64,000 nt of DNA from an uncultured Pelagibacteraceae bacterium (lineage in GTDB: Bacteria > Pseudomonadota > Alphaproteobacteria > Pelagibacterales > Pelagibacteraceae). Below the pieces are notes generated by a model, which did no database searches, was not told the origin of the DNA, and saw only the letters and a list, made by a program, of their open reading frames with translations. The stretch is from positions 310,001-374,000 of the forward strand of contig CABZDR010000001.1 in assembly GCA_902524535.1 (NCBI GenBank), read 5' to 3'. Shown one piece after another: positions 46,562 through 55,118 of the stretch; position 1 is the stretch's first letter; every line of letters begins with the position of its first letter. The translations under genes and the position numbers were made by a program.

Positions 46562-48799
46562 ATGAGTACTGAAAATTTTAAAGACAAATCTTTTAAAGCG
46601 AATCAAATGAGCAAATGCCCATTTACTGGAGCAGGAACACCTGCAAAATTTTCTGCAGGCAGAGGTCAATCAGTAAGAGATTTTTGGCCAAATAGTTTAA
46701 ATCTTAAAATTCTTAGTCAGCACTCAAACTTATCCAACCCTATGGATAAAAAATTTAACTATGCTAAAGAATTTAAAAAACTTAATTACAAAGCATTAAA
46801 AAAAGATTTAAAAAAGTTGATGACAGACTCTCAGGAATGGTGGCCTGCTGATTACGGTCATTATGGTCCCTTGTTTATTAGACTAGCGTGGCATGCTGCT
46901 GGCACTTATAGAACTGGTGATGGCAGAGGAGGAGCTGGAACAGGAAATCAAAGATTTGCACCACTTAATTCCTGGCCAGATAACGTTAATTTAGATAAAG
47001 CTAGATTGCTTTTATGGCCTATTAAAAAAAAGTATGGAAGAAAAATTTCATGGGCAGATTTATTTATACTTGTTGGTAATGTAGCTTTAGACTCAATGGG
47101 TTTTAAAACTTTTGGTTTTGGAGCTGGTAGAACTGATATCTGGGAACCAGAGGATGATATTTATTGGGGCTCAGAAAAAGAAATGTTAGGTGTGGAAAGA
47201 TATAGTGGAAAAAGAGATTTAGAACAGCCGTTAGGAGCTTCACATATGGGTTTAATATATGTAAATCCGCAAGGCCCTGACGCTAATCCAGATCCAAAAC
47301 TTGCAGCACATGATATCAGAGAGACATTTGGAAGAATGGCTATGAATGATTATGAAACAGCGGCATTGGTAGCCGGAGGACATACATTTGGAAAATCACA
47401 CGGGGCAGCTTCAGAGTCATTTAAAGGTCCGGACCCTGAGGCATCAAAACTTCAAGATCAATCAACTGGATGGAATAGTGGATATAAATCAGGAAAAGGT
47501 GTTGATACAATAAGCAGTGGTATTGAAGGTGCTTGGACTCAAAATCCAATTAAATGGGATATGGGTTATTTAGATTGTTTATATGGACATGAGTGGGAGC
47601 TCACAAAAAGCCCAGCTGGTGCTCATCAATGGACGCCTAAGAAAAATGGTCAGGAGATTAAAATGGTTCCTGATGCTCATCAGAAGGGTGTGCTTCATCC
47701 ACCAATGATGCAAACAACTGATATCTCAATGAAAGTTGATCCAAGTTACGGACCTATAACAAAACATTTTCATCAAAACCCAAAAGAGTTTCATGATGCA
47801 TTTGCAAGAGCTTGGTTTAAATTAACTCACAGAGATATGGGTCCTAGAGTTTGCTATCTTGGAAGTGAGGTTCCAAAAGAACAATTAATTTGGCAAGATC
47901 CAATTGATAAGCCAAAATACAAACTTAAATCAAAAGATATTAAAGATTTAAAAAATATGATTTCTAAGTCCAAAATATCAATTTCAGATTTAGTATCTAC
48001 TGCATGGGCATCAGCCTCTACTTTTAGAGGATCAGACAAAAGAGGTGGTGCTAACGGCGCAAGAGTATTGTTGGAACCACAAAAAAATTGGAAAGTGAAT
48101 AATCCAAAAAAATTATCAATAGTAACCAATGCTTTAGGTAAAATAAAAAGCAAATTTGATAACAAAAAGAGAAGCGTTTCAATGGCAGACTTAATTGTGC
48201 TAGCCGGAAGTGTTGGTATCGAAATAGCTGCAAAAAAAGCTGGTTATAAAGTTCAAGTTCCATTTTCGGCAGGAAGAGGAGATGCAAGACAAGATCAGAC
48301 TGATGTTCACTCATTTGGTCTACTTGAACCAAATGCAGATGGTTTTAGAAACTATATAAATGGAGTAGCTTCGAATGTTTCTGCTGAGGAAAAATTGGTA
48401 GATAAAGCTCAATTGATGGGCTTAACTGCACCAGAAATGACCGCACTTGTTGGTGGAATGAGAGTATTAAATACTAACTATGATGGCTCGAAATACGGTG
48501 TTTTCACAAATAGACCTGGTTCTCTTACAAATGATTATTTCGTAAATCTTTTAGATATGAATACTACATGGAAAGAAGAGGATAAATCAGAACAAACATT
48601 TGTTGGAAAAGATAGAAAAACACAAAAAACAAAATGGAAAGCAACAAGAGTTGATTTAATTTTTGGTTCAAATTCGCAATTAAGAGCTCTAGCAGAAGTT
48701 TACGCATGTGAAGATTCAGGTGATAAGTTTGTAAAAGATTTTGTTGCCGCGTGGGTAAAAGTAATGAATTCTGATCGATTTGATTTAAAATTGAATTAA
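46562..48799 (+). CDS. katG: KatG, catalase-peroxidase
   Basis: Bifunctional haem enzyme removing hydrogen peroxide. The distal site is [18 protein letters not shown] (Arg, Trp, His), the Tyr of the Met-Tyr-Trp adduct is in [10 protein letters not shown], and the proximal His is in [13 protein letters not shown]. The inactive C-terminal duplicate domain is complete ([20 protein letters not shown]). 745 aa, no signal peptide. It follows irr and carries an Irr-box-like site in its promoter; haem demand makes iron control sensible. Confidence 0.97.
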   Translation: MSTENFKDKSFKANQMSKCPFTGAGTPAKFSAGRGQSVRDFWPNSLNLKILSQHSNLSNPMDKKFNYAKEFKKLNYKALKKDLKKLMTDSQEWWPADYGHYGPLFIRLAWHAAGTYRTGDGRGGAGTGNQRFAPLNSWPDNVNLDKARLLLWPIKKKYGRKISWADLFILVGNVALDSMGFKTFGFGAGRTDIWEPEDDIYWGSEKEMLGVERYSGKRDLEQPLGASHMGLIYVNPQGPDANPDPKLAAHDIRETFGRMAMNDYETAALVAGGHTFGKSHGAASESFKGPDPEASKLQDQSTGWNSGYKSGKGVDTISSGIEGAWTQNPIKWDMGYLDCLYGHEWELTKSPAGAHQWTPKKNGQEIKMVPDAHQKGVLHPPMMQTTDISMKVDPSYGPITKHFHQNPKEFHDAFARAWFKLTHRDMGPRVCYLGSEVPKEQLIWQDPIDKPKYKLKSKDIKDLKNMISKSKISISDLVSTAWASASTFRGSDKRGGANGARVLLEPQKNWKVNNPKKLSIVTNALGKIKSKFDNKKRSVSMADLIVLAGSVGIEIAAKKAGYKVQVPFSAGRGDARQDQTDVHSFGLLEPNADGFRNYINGVASNVSAEEKLVDKAQLMGLTAPEMTALVGGMRVLNTNYDGSKYGVFTNRPGSLTNDYFVNLLDMNTTWKEEDKSEQTFVGKDRKTQKTKWKATRVDLIFGSNSQLRALAEVYACEDSGDKFVKDFVAAWVKVMNSDRFDLKLN

Positions 48800-48824
48800 A
48801 CTTTAAATGTGAGATAAAAAAAAT

Positions 48825-49421
48825 ATGGTAATAACAAATTTTGAGGATTTTTATGAGGTTCCTAATCTTAGTTTTGATATTTCAAAACTGAGAGATGATT
48901 TAGATAAGATTTTAAAATCTAAAAAATTCAATTCTCCTGGTGTCACTCATTTTGGTGCTATTTCGTTAAACCAAATTCCGAATGATAAGAGTTCTATCGA
49001 AGGAAATAACATAAGAGGAAAATATTGGACAATAGCAGATGAGACTGGAAAAGAGGTTTCTAGAGACGTCGACATAGATGAGTCTAAATATACCCAATTA
49101 CTTCCTGAATTTGAAAATACATATTTTAAAGAAGTTTACGAGACATTGAGAAAGAAATTTAAATTGGGTAGAGTAAGACTTTTGTTAAAAGAACCAAGAT
49201 CAACATTAAGCTGGCATAAAGATCCTGAATGCAGACTACATGTGCCTATAATAACTAATAAAGGTTGTTCAATGGTCATTGAAAATGTCGCAAAACACCT
49301 TCCAGCAGATGGCAAAGTTTGGATAACTAATAATACAAAATATCATAATTTTTTTAATGGTGGAGAACAGGCTAGAGTGCACTTAGTTGCTTGTGTACTT
49401 GAAAGCCCGTTTAAAAGATAA
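48825..49421 (+). CDS. Aspartyl/asparaginyl beta-hydroxylase-like Fe(II) oxygenase
   Basis: A 198-aa cupin-fold protein. LSWHKDPECRLHVPIITN supplies an HxD plus downstream His, and YHNFFNGGEQARVHLVACVL holds a second metal His and the Arg/His that would hold 2-oxoglutarate. This matches the Asp/Asn beta-hydroxylase-like family rather than a classical 2OG-FeII_Oxy domain. Substrate unknown. It is 25 bp downstream of katG on the same strand and overlaps the DUF2061 gene by one base, so co-transcription with katG is likely. Confidence 0.78.
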   Translation: MVITNFEDFYEVPNLSFDISKLRDDLDKILKSKKFNSPGVTHFGAISLNQIPNDKSSIEGNNIRGKYWTIADETGKEVSRDVDIDESKYTQLLPEFENTYFKEVYETLRKKFKLGRVRLLLKEPRSTLSWHKDPECRLHVPIITNKGCSMVIENVAKHLPADGKVWITNNTKYHNFFNGGEQARVHLVACVLESPFKR

Positions 49422-49663
49422 TGGAAATAACTAGTGGTATATTTAAAGCTGCTGGACAAATTTACTCAAACAACAGAGGTTCAATTTTAAGAACCATTAT
49501 TTATACAATTGGACACTTTGCGATCGCTATAACTGTTCTAATGTTAGTAGCTGATGTTTCATTCATGATTGCACTTACAGATGCAATAGTTGAGCCGATT
49601 GCAAATTCTATTTGGTATTTCATTTTAGATAAATGGTGGGCGAGTAAATCAAAAAATAAATAA
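49421..49663 (+). CDS. DUF2061-family small membrane protein
   Basis: An 80-aa protein with ILRTIIYTIGHFAIAITVLMLVA and a C-terminal segment IANSIWYFILDKWW. The RT-x-Y-x3-H start and NSIWYFxxDKxW end match DUF2061, a family of uncharacterised two-helix membrane proteins. It overlaps the hydroxylase-like gene by one base (TAATG), so they form a translationally coupled pair. Function unknown. Confidence 0.82.
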   Translation: MEITSGIFKAAGQIYSNNRGSILRTIIYTIGHFAIAITVLMLVADVSFMIALTDAIVEPIANSIWYFILDKWWASKSKNK

Positions 49664-49687
49664 AATTTATTTAATTGGTTTATGTTT

Positions 49688-49706
49688 GATACTAATTATC
49701 ATTCTC
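49688..49706. promoter_or_regulatory. Fur-box-like site 1
   Basis: GATACTAATTATCATTCTC matches the classical 19-bp Fur box GATAATGATAATCATTATC at 15 of 19 positions. It lies 76-94 bp upstream of the start of the small Cys-rich gene. Its start is exactly 30 bp from that of a second, better site, so both fall on the same helical face. Both share the 3' half ATTCTCA. Confidence 0.55.
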
Positions 49707-49717
49707 AAAAAAAATGC

Positions 49718-49736
49718 GCTAATGATAATTATTCTC
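49718..49736. promoter_or_regulatory. Fur-box-like site 2
   Basis: GCTAATGATAATTATTCTC matches GATAATGATAATCATTATC at 16 of 19 positions; in the 7-1-7 view TGATAAT-N-ATTCTCA has 13 of 14. It lies 46 bp upstream of the ATG of the Cys-rich gene. A weaker match, TGAGAATTATAATTG at 49790-49804, overlaps the beginning of that gene. Confidence 0.65.
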
Positions 49737-49781
49737 AATTTTTTTCATTGAATTTATTTTTGCTTTAGTTAATCTTTAGCA

Positions 49782-49961
49782 ATGCATATTGAGAATTATA
49801 ATTGTAAAAAATGTGGATTAACAATTTCATCAACTTGTTCTAAGTGTGATAAAGTTGTTGATGTAGAAATTCTTGATGATGGATGCATAGTTCAAAAAAC
49901 TAAGTGTGGAGATTGTGCAAATGCTCCAGTAATTAAGGATATCTGCGCCCAACAAAAATAA
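49782..49961 (+). CDS. Small Cys-rich zinc-ribbon-like protein (59 aa)
   Basis: Open frame starting MHIENYNCKKCGLTI and ending IKDICAQQK. Cys at about 8, 11, 19, 22, 35, 42, 45 and 56 form three CxxC pairs, a metal-binding pattern (zinc ribbon or other thiolate site). Two Fur-box-like sites stand upstream. Nothing else occupies 49664-49983, and the frame fills the gap to the convergent SH3 gene. I do not recognise the family; metal storage, trafficking or a small regulator are possible roles. Confidence 0.68.
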   Translation: MHIENYNCKKCGLTISSTCSKCDKVVDVEILDDGCIVQKTKCGDCANAPVIKDICAQQK

Positions 49962-49983
49962 TTAAATTTTGTTTAGGTAAAAG

Positions 49984-50427
49984 TTATTTTACTTTTCCCC
50001 ATAAATTACTATTTTTTATCCACCCCTTAAAATCATCGGTTTTAATTTTGCACCAACTACTTTGACAATTTTGAACTATTAAAACTCTCCCTTTTTTAAT
50101 TCTCGCAACAGGTTTTGAAAATATTGTTGGTTTATCAAATAAGATTTTATCGTTTAAAGAAATAATGGAATTAATGGGTTTTAGTTGCGAGGAATGAATC
50201 CATCCGCTATTATTTTTTAAATCTATAATTCTTCTCCAATTTTCCTTTTTATCAATCTGCTTTATAGGTAAATCTATTTTTTTGTAAACGAATTTAACAG
50301 GAAACTCAAAGCTTGGACCGTATCTTACATTTACCTTATTTTTTTTTAAAGAAAGAAATACCTCATCTGACAACGCAGATGAAAAAAAAATAAATGAGGT
50401 AATAATTATAAATATTTTATATAACAT
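49984..50427 (-). CDS. Exported bacterial SH3-domain protein
   Basis: A 147-aa protein with signal peptide MLYKIFIIITSFIFFSSALS and two SH3b-like units: KKNKVNVRYGPSFEFPVKF with NWRRIIDLKNNSGWIHSSQL, and a second ending SWCKIKTDDFKGWIKNSNLW. Such domains bind cell-wall peptides, giving a probable periplasmic envelope role. It overlaps the ThiF-like gene by 11 bp and ends the ubiE-ubiB-coaBC-dut series. Confidence 0.85.
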   Translation of the reverse strand: MLYKIFIIITSFIFFSSALSDEVFLSLKKNKVNVRYGPSFEFPVKFVYKKIDLPIKQIDKKENWRRIIDLKNNSGWIHSSQLKPINSIISLNDKILFDKPTIFSKPVARIKKGRVLIVQNCQSSWCKIKTDDFKGWIKNSNLWGKVK

Positions 50428-51166
50428 CTTTAAAATTGTTTAATTTAACTTTTCTAAATTTTAAATTCAATAAGTCTAAAATTAAAATATAACCGTTTAG
50501 ATCTTTTCCAATGCTTAAAATTTTTTTTAAAATTTCGTTAGCCTGAAAAATACCAACAATTCCTGCTACAGTCCCTAAAACTCCCTCATATTCACAGTTA
50601 ATTGTATTTTCGAAAACTTCTTCCCCTTGAAAAAAGTTCCTTATACATGGTGTTTCCTTCTTCTTGAAATCAAATGTAAAAATATGTCCATCAAACTTAC
50701 TAATTGCACCTGTAACTAAGAATTTTTTAAATTTTTTACAAAAGTCGTTAATTAAAAATTTAGTTTCAAAATTATCAGAGCAATCTATGATGAAATCATA
50801 CTTTTTAATAATATTTAAACCATTTTTTTTATTTAACTTGATTTTATAACAATTAATGTTTGTTTTTGAGTTAATTTTTTTTAGTTTTTTTTTTGCTGCT
50901 AAAACTTTCGATTTTTTCAAATCTTCTGAATCAAAAAGGCTTTGTCGATGAATATTTGATAAATCTACATTATCAGGATCAATAATACCTATTGACCCTA
51001 CCCCTGCTCTCGTTAAAAATTCAGCTGCAGGACATCCCAAACCACCCATACCAACGATCAACACTTTAGCCTTAATTATTTTTTTTTGGCCTAGGATTCC
51101 AATGTCTTTAAGGACAATTTGTCTTGAAAATCTCTCTATTTGGGATTTATTCAATTTGATACTCAT
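50417..51166 (-). CDS. ThiF/MoeB/HesA-family E1-like adenylating enzyme
   Basis: A 249-aa ubiquitin-activating E1-like enzyme. The ATP site is VGMGGLGCPAAEFLTRAGVG with the downstream Asp in IIDPDNVDLSNIHRQSLF. The family's two zinc-binding CxxC pairs are not intact: TPCIRNFF and INCEYEGVLG retain single Cys, and the second pair is absent. It may adenylate ThiS or MoaD-like sulfur carriers, none of which lie in the window. Overlaps dut by 4 bp. Confidence 0.85.
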   Translation of the reverse strand: MSIKLNKSQIERFSRQIVLKDIGILGQKKIIKAKVLIVGMGGLGCPAAEFLTRAGVGSIGIIDPDNVDLSNIHRQSLFDSEDLKKSKVLAAKKKLKKINSKTNINCYKIKLNKKNGLNIIKKYDFIIDCSDNFETKFLINDFCKKFKKFLVTGAISKFDGHIFTFDFKKKETPCIRNFFQGEEVFENTINCEYEGVLGTVAGIVGIFQANEILKKILSIGKDLNGYILILDLLNLKFRKVKLNNFKDVI

Positions 51167-51600
51167 TTACCTGTAGAGCCAAAACCACTTTTTCCTCTTA
51201 AAGATAGAGGCAAATCACTAACTTCCTCTAATTCCATCTTCATTACAGGCGTTAATATCATTTGAGCAATTCTATCACCATTACTTATCAAGAAATTTTC
51301 ATTACCATGATTATAAATAATAACTTTTATTTCTCCTCTGTAGTCACTATCGACTGTTCCAGGGGTATTCAAAACACTTATATTGTTTTTTGCTGCTAAG
51401 CCTGATCTTGGTCTTATTTGAATTTCAAAATCCTCAGAGAATGCTACAGATAATCCTGTTGGAACTAAAATAGATTTTTTAGGTTTTAAATCAATGGTTT
51501 CTTTGATAAATGCTTTTAAGTCAACACCTGATGCCCCTTTAGTTTTGTATTCAGGTAGTTGTACAGTCGGATCAAGTTTTTTGATTAAAACTTTAACCAT
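51163..51600 (-). CDS. dut: Dut, dUTP pyrophosphatase
   Basis: Hydrolyses dUTP to dUMP. The five trimeric dUTPase motifs are present: GASGVDLKAF, PRSGLAAKN, NTPGTVDSDYRGEI, NGDRIAQMIL and the C-terminal RGKSGFGSTGK. At 145 aa it has normal length. It shares ends with coaBC (one base) and the ThiF-like gene, a conserved alphaproteobacterial order. Confidence 0.97.
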   Translation of the reverse strand: MVKVLIKKLDPTVQLPEYKTKGASGVDLKAFIKETIDLKPKKSILVPTGLSVAFSEDFEIQIRPRSGLAAKNNISVLNTPGTVDSDYRGEIKVIIYNHGNENFLISNGDRIAQMILTPVMKMELEEVSDLPLSLRGKSGFGSTGK

Positions 51601-52805
51601 TAATTTATCTGTGCAATTATTCTATCTACAATTACTTCAGATATCTCCGATTTTTTTCTTAATGAAAGTTTTTCTGTTTTAATTTTTTTATTTTTGTAGA
51701 AAATCGTAATTTCATTGTGCTCAGAGTTAAAACCACTTTCATCTTTTGAAACATCATTAGCAATTATCCAATCACAATTTTTATTTTTTAATTTTTCAGC
51801 TGCATTTTTTTCTAAATCTGATGTCTCAGCAGCAAAACCCACAACAATTTTTGGCCTCATAGAATTATGATTGGATACATAATTCAAAATGTCGATATTT
51901 TTTTCTAAATTTAATGTTAAATTTTCAATTTTCTTAATTTTCTCCTTTTGTTTATCCCTTAGTTTAAAATCAGCAACAGCAGCAGCAAATATAGCTATAT
52001 CTGCTGGTAGGCTTTTTTGAGTTGCCTTGAACATTTCTTCTGCTGTTTCAACCTTGATTAATTTAATATTTTCATCAACTTTTAAATTTGTTGGTCCAGA
52101 TATTAGCGTTGTATCAAAGCCCCTTTTATGAAGAGATTTAGCAATTTCATAACCTTGTCGACCGCTTGATTTATTTGTAATAAATCTTACAGGATCTATA
52201 TACTCATTTGTTGGACCTGCGGTCACCAATGCCTTGAATTTATTATTTTTAATTTTGTCAAATAGAAAATTCTGAATTTCTTTAAATATAATTAAAGGTT
52301 CAGACATTTTACCTTCACCATATTCGCCACAGGCCATATCGCCCATTTCAGGGCCTATAATTTTATAGCCATAGCTCTTCAATTTTTTTAAATTGATCTG
52401 TGTAGATTTATGTTCCCACATTCTTACATTCATTGCTGGAGCTAAAAAAACTTGTTTATTAGATGCTAATGTGACTGTAGAGGCTAAATCATCTGAGCTA
52501 CCTTGGCTAAGTTTAGAGATAGTGTTAGCGGTAGCTGGAGCAATGATTATTACATCGGCCCACCTAGAAAGAGAAATATGATCCATTTCTGCCTCATTTT
52601 CTAAACTAAACAAATCATCATAGACTTTACCTTTTGATAAGGATGTTACAGACAATGGCGTTACAAACTCCTTAGCATTTTTTGTAAGAATTGTTTTAAT
52701 TTGAGCGTTATCATTTTTAAACATCCTTATTATTTCAAGACTTTTGTAAGCCGAAATACCACCACATATTATTAAAAGAATTTTTTTATTTAATAAATCT
52801 TTCAT
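51600..52805 (-). CDS. coaBC: CoaBC, phosphopantothenoylcysteine decarboxylase/synthetase
   Basis: Bifunctional coenzyme A enzyme. The N-terminal FMN decarboxylase shows ICGGISAYKSLEIIR and LAPAMNVRMW with the catalytic Asn; the C-terminal CTP-dependent synthetase starts ALVTAGPTNEYIDPVRF and contains TNKSSGRQGYEIA. 401 aa. It lies 8 bp after ubiB in the ubiE-ubiB-coaBC-dut order. Confidence 0.96.
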   Translation of the reverse strand: MKDLLNKKILLIICGGISAYKSLEIIRMFKNDNAQIKTILTKNAKEFVTPLSVTSLSKGKVYDDLFSLENEAEMDHISLSRWADVIIIAPATANTISKLSQGSSDDLASTVTLASNKQVFLAPAMNVRMWEHKSTQINLKKLKSYGYKIIGPEMGDMACGEYGEGKMSEPLIIFKEIQNFLFDKIKNNKFKALVTAGPTNEYIDPVRFITNKSSGRQGYEIAKSLHKRGFDTTLISGPTNLKVDENIKLIKVETAEEMFKATQKSLPADIAIFAAAVADFKLRDKQKEKIKKIENLTLNLEKNIDILNYVSNHNSMRPKIVVGFAAETSDLEKNAAEKLKNKNCDWIIANDVSKDESGFNSEHNEITIFYKNKKIKTEKLSLRKKSEISEVIVDRIIAQIN

Positions 52806-52813
52806 CGTCTAAA

Positions 52814-54382
52814 TTAAAATATTAAAAGGCCTAAAATTACAAGAACTAATATACTAATTATAGATTGGTTTCTAAAAGCAATCATTTCTGATTTTTGAGT
52901 ATTTAAAGCAGTATATGAGTTTGAGTTTTGAGGAATTTGTCCGCTTGCTAAATAAGTAAGAGCCTGATTGGCTTTATCCATAATTTCAGGAAATTCTGGT
53001 AATCTCTTAATTACTTCTGATGTATTTTGTAGCGTTTCATTTAATTTTGTCATTGGATCTTTTGTCTCTCTCAGCCAATTTTCAAGAACTGGTTTTGAGG
53101 TGGTCCAAATATTTGTGTTGGGGTTTAATTTTCTCGCAACACCCTCTACTACAACCATAGTTTTTTGAAGCATTAAAAGCTGTGGTTGGGTTTGCATATT
53201 AAATTTTTCGGTGACATCAAAGAGTTGTTTTAACAATTTACCTCCAGAGATATCCTTTACTGCTTGACCAAAAATTGGTTCTCCAATAGACCTTAGTGCC
53301 TGTGCAAGATCGTCTATTGGTACTTCCTTTGGAACGAGACCAGCAATTAAATGTACTTCTGCAACTTTACGATAATCCCTCTGAATAAAACCAAATAGTA
53401 TTTCAGCTAAAAATCTTTTACTCATTTTATCCAATCGTCCCATTATTCCGAAATCAATTGGAACAATCTGGCCATCGTTATCTATGAAGATATTACCTTG
53501 GTGCATGTCAGCATGAAAAAAACCATCCCTTACTGCATGTCTTAAAAAGTTTTGGATAATTTCCTCTGCTATTTTTTCTGTATTAAAATCTTTATTTTTT
53601 AGTTCTTGTGTTTCCCTAATAGATATTCCATCAACCCAATCTAAAGTCATAACGTTTTCACTAGTATAATTCCAATAAATTTGTGGAACTCTAAATCCAA
53701 TATCATTTTTTGTATTTTCGGCATATTCATTTGCTGCAGCTGCTTCAAATCTTAAATCCATTTCTAAATTTGTAATTTCCTTTAACAAAAAAACTACCTC
53801 AACTAATTTTAATCTTTTTGTTTTTTTTATAAATGACTCGATTAGAAAAGCAAAAAGCATAATTGCATCTATTTCTTCATTGAATATTTTTTTAATATTT
53901 GGTCTTAGTATCTTAATAGCAACATCTTTTAGAACCCCATTATCATTTATTTGTGCTTTATGTACTTGAGCAATAGAAGCTGCTGCAACAGGTTCACTCA
54001 AATTAATAATAGAGACGTAACCTACATCACCTAGATCATTTTTAATAATTTCTTGTGCTTGTAACAAGGAAAAAGGAGGGAGTTTATCTTGAAGGTTTTC
54101 AAGTTTTTTTGAAAGTTCTTCACCAATAATATCTGGTCTTGTGGCCAAAAACTGACCAAGTTTTATAAATGTCGTTCCCATAGACTCTAATGAGTCAGAT
54201 AATCTCTCTCCCTCATCTTTATTTAAATCTATTTGCTTCTTTGGTGAAAAAGAAAAAGATAATATTTTAAATAAAATTTTAATGGCTAATGGTGGTTTTT
54301 TAAATTTTGATATAATATTTAAAATATCAGAATTAGCTATTTTTCTTCCAAGTTTAAACAGAATAACTAATTTTTTTATCAT
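52814..54382 (-). CDS. ubiB: UbiB, ubiquinone-biosynthesis atypical kinase/ATPase
   Basis: ABC1/ADCK-like protein supporting coenzyme Q synthesis. KxGQ motif FIKLGQFLATRPDIIG, Ala-rich loop PVAAASIAQVHKA and the catalytic HADMHQGNIFIDNDG followed by VPIDFGIMG are clear. A C-terminal hydrophobic helix (IISILVLVILGLLIF) anchors it. I prefer the ATG at 54382, because it overlaps the ubiE stop as TAATG and starts MIKKLVILFK like homologues; an ATG at 54394 would add 4 residues. Confidence 0.95.
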   Translation of the reverse strand: MIKKLVILFKLGRKIANSDILNIISKFKKPPLAIKILFKILSFSFSPKKQIDLNKDEGERLSDSLESMGTTFIKLGQFLATRPDIIGEELSKKLENLQDKLPPFSLLQAQEIIKNDLGDVGYVSIINLSEPVAAASIAQVHKAQINDNGVLKDVAIKILRPNIKKIFNEEIDAIMLFAFLIESFIKKTKRLKLVEVVFLLKEITNLEMDLRFEAAAANEYAENTKNDIGFRVPQIYWNYTSENVMTLDWVDGISIRETQELKNKDFNTEKIAEEIIQNFLRHAVRDGFFHADMHQGNIFIDNDGQIVPIDFGIMGRLDKMSKRFLAEILFGFIQRDYRKVAEVHLIAGLVPKEVPIDDLAQALRSIGEPIFGQAVKDISGGKLLKQLFDVTEKFNMQTQPQLLMLQKTMVVVEGVARKLNPNTNIWTTSKPVLENWLRETKDPMTKLNETLQNTSEVIKRLPEFPEIMDKANQALTYLASGQIPQNSNSYTALNTQKSEMIAFRNQSIISILVLVILGLLIF

Positions 54383-55086
54383 TAGATTTTCCATCCACTG
54401 TGAATAGAAACTATTCCTCCAGATAAATTTCTATATTTGCATTTTTTAAAATTATTCTTAACCATTAAGTCGATTAATTCTTCTTGATTCAAAAAATTTT
54501 CAATACTTTTTATTAAATATTCATAAGGCTGTTTTTCTCCAACAACCAATTTTCCAAGAGCGGGTATAAGCTTAGAGTAATTTTTATAAATTTTTTCAAG
54601 ATTAGAATTTTGGATTTTCGAAAATTCCAAGCATAAAAAACGTCCTCCAGGTTTTAAAACTCTGTAAGCCTCAGATAGTGCATTACTTATCTTAGCAGTG
54701 TTTCTTAAACCAAAGCTTATTGTGTAAAAGTCGAATAAATTGTCTGACAACGGGATATTTTCTGCTTGGGAAATAATCCAATTTATATTTTTAAATTTTG
54801 ATAATTTTGCTTGCCCTTTACCGATCATTCCTTTGTTCGGATCAACACATGTCACTTGAGAGGATTTATTCACATGTTTAAGAAATAGTCCGGCAATATC
54901 TCCTGTGCCGCATGCAACATCAATTAAATTTTGATTTGATGATGGATTCATCATATTAATTAGATTTTTTTTCCACAATCTATGAATACCCAATGACATA
55001 AAATCATTCATTAGATCGTAACGATCATAAACTTGATCAAAAACATTTTGGACTAACCCTTTTTTATTTTGTAGATATTGTTGCAT
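54382..55086 (-). CDS. ubiE: UbiE, demethylmenaquinol/ubiquinol C-methyltransferase
   Basis: SAM-dependent C-methylation in ubiquinone synthesis. YDLMNDFMSLGIHRLWKK, the SAM motif LIDVACGTGDIAGLF and PGGRFLCLEFSK are family motifs. The ATG at 55086 gives 234 aa with a normal N-terminus (MQQYLQNKKGLVQNVFDQV). The frame stays open to 55158, but that hydrophobic extension is antisense to mutM and unlike UbiE. Divergent from mutM with a 32-bp gap. Confidence 0.95.
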   Translation of the reverse strand: MQQYLQNKKGLVQNVFDQVYDRYDLMNDFMSLGIHRLWKKNLINMMNPSSNQNLIDVACGTGDIAGLFLKHVNKSSQVTCVDPNKGMIGKGQAKLSKFKNINWIISQAENIPLSDNLFDFYTISFGLRNTAKISNALSEAYRVLKPGGRFLCLEFSKIQNSNLEKIYKNYSKLIPALGKLVVGEKQPYEYLIKSIENFLNQEELIDLMVKNNFKKCKYRNLSGGIVSIHSGWKI

Positions 55087-55118
55087 AATTAAAAAATATA
55101 TATTCAATATAATAGTAA

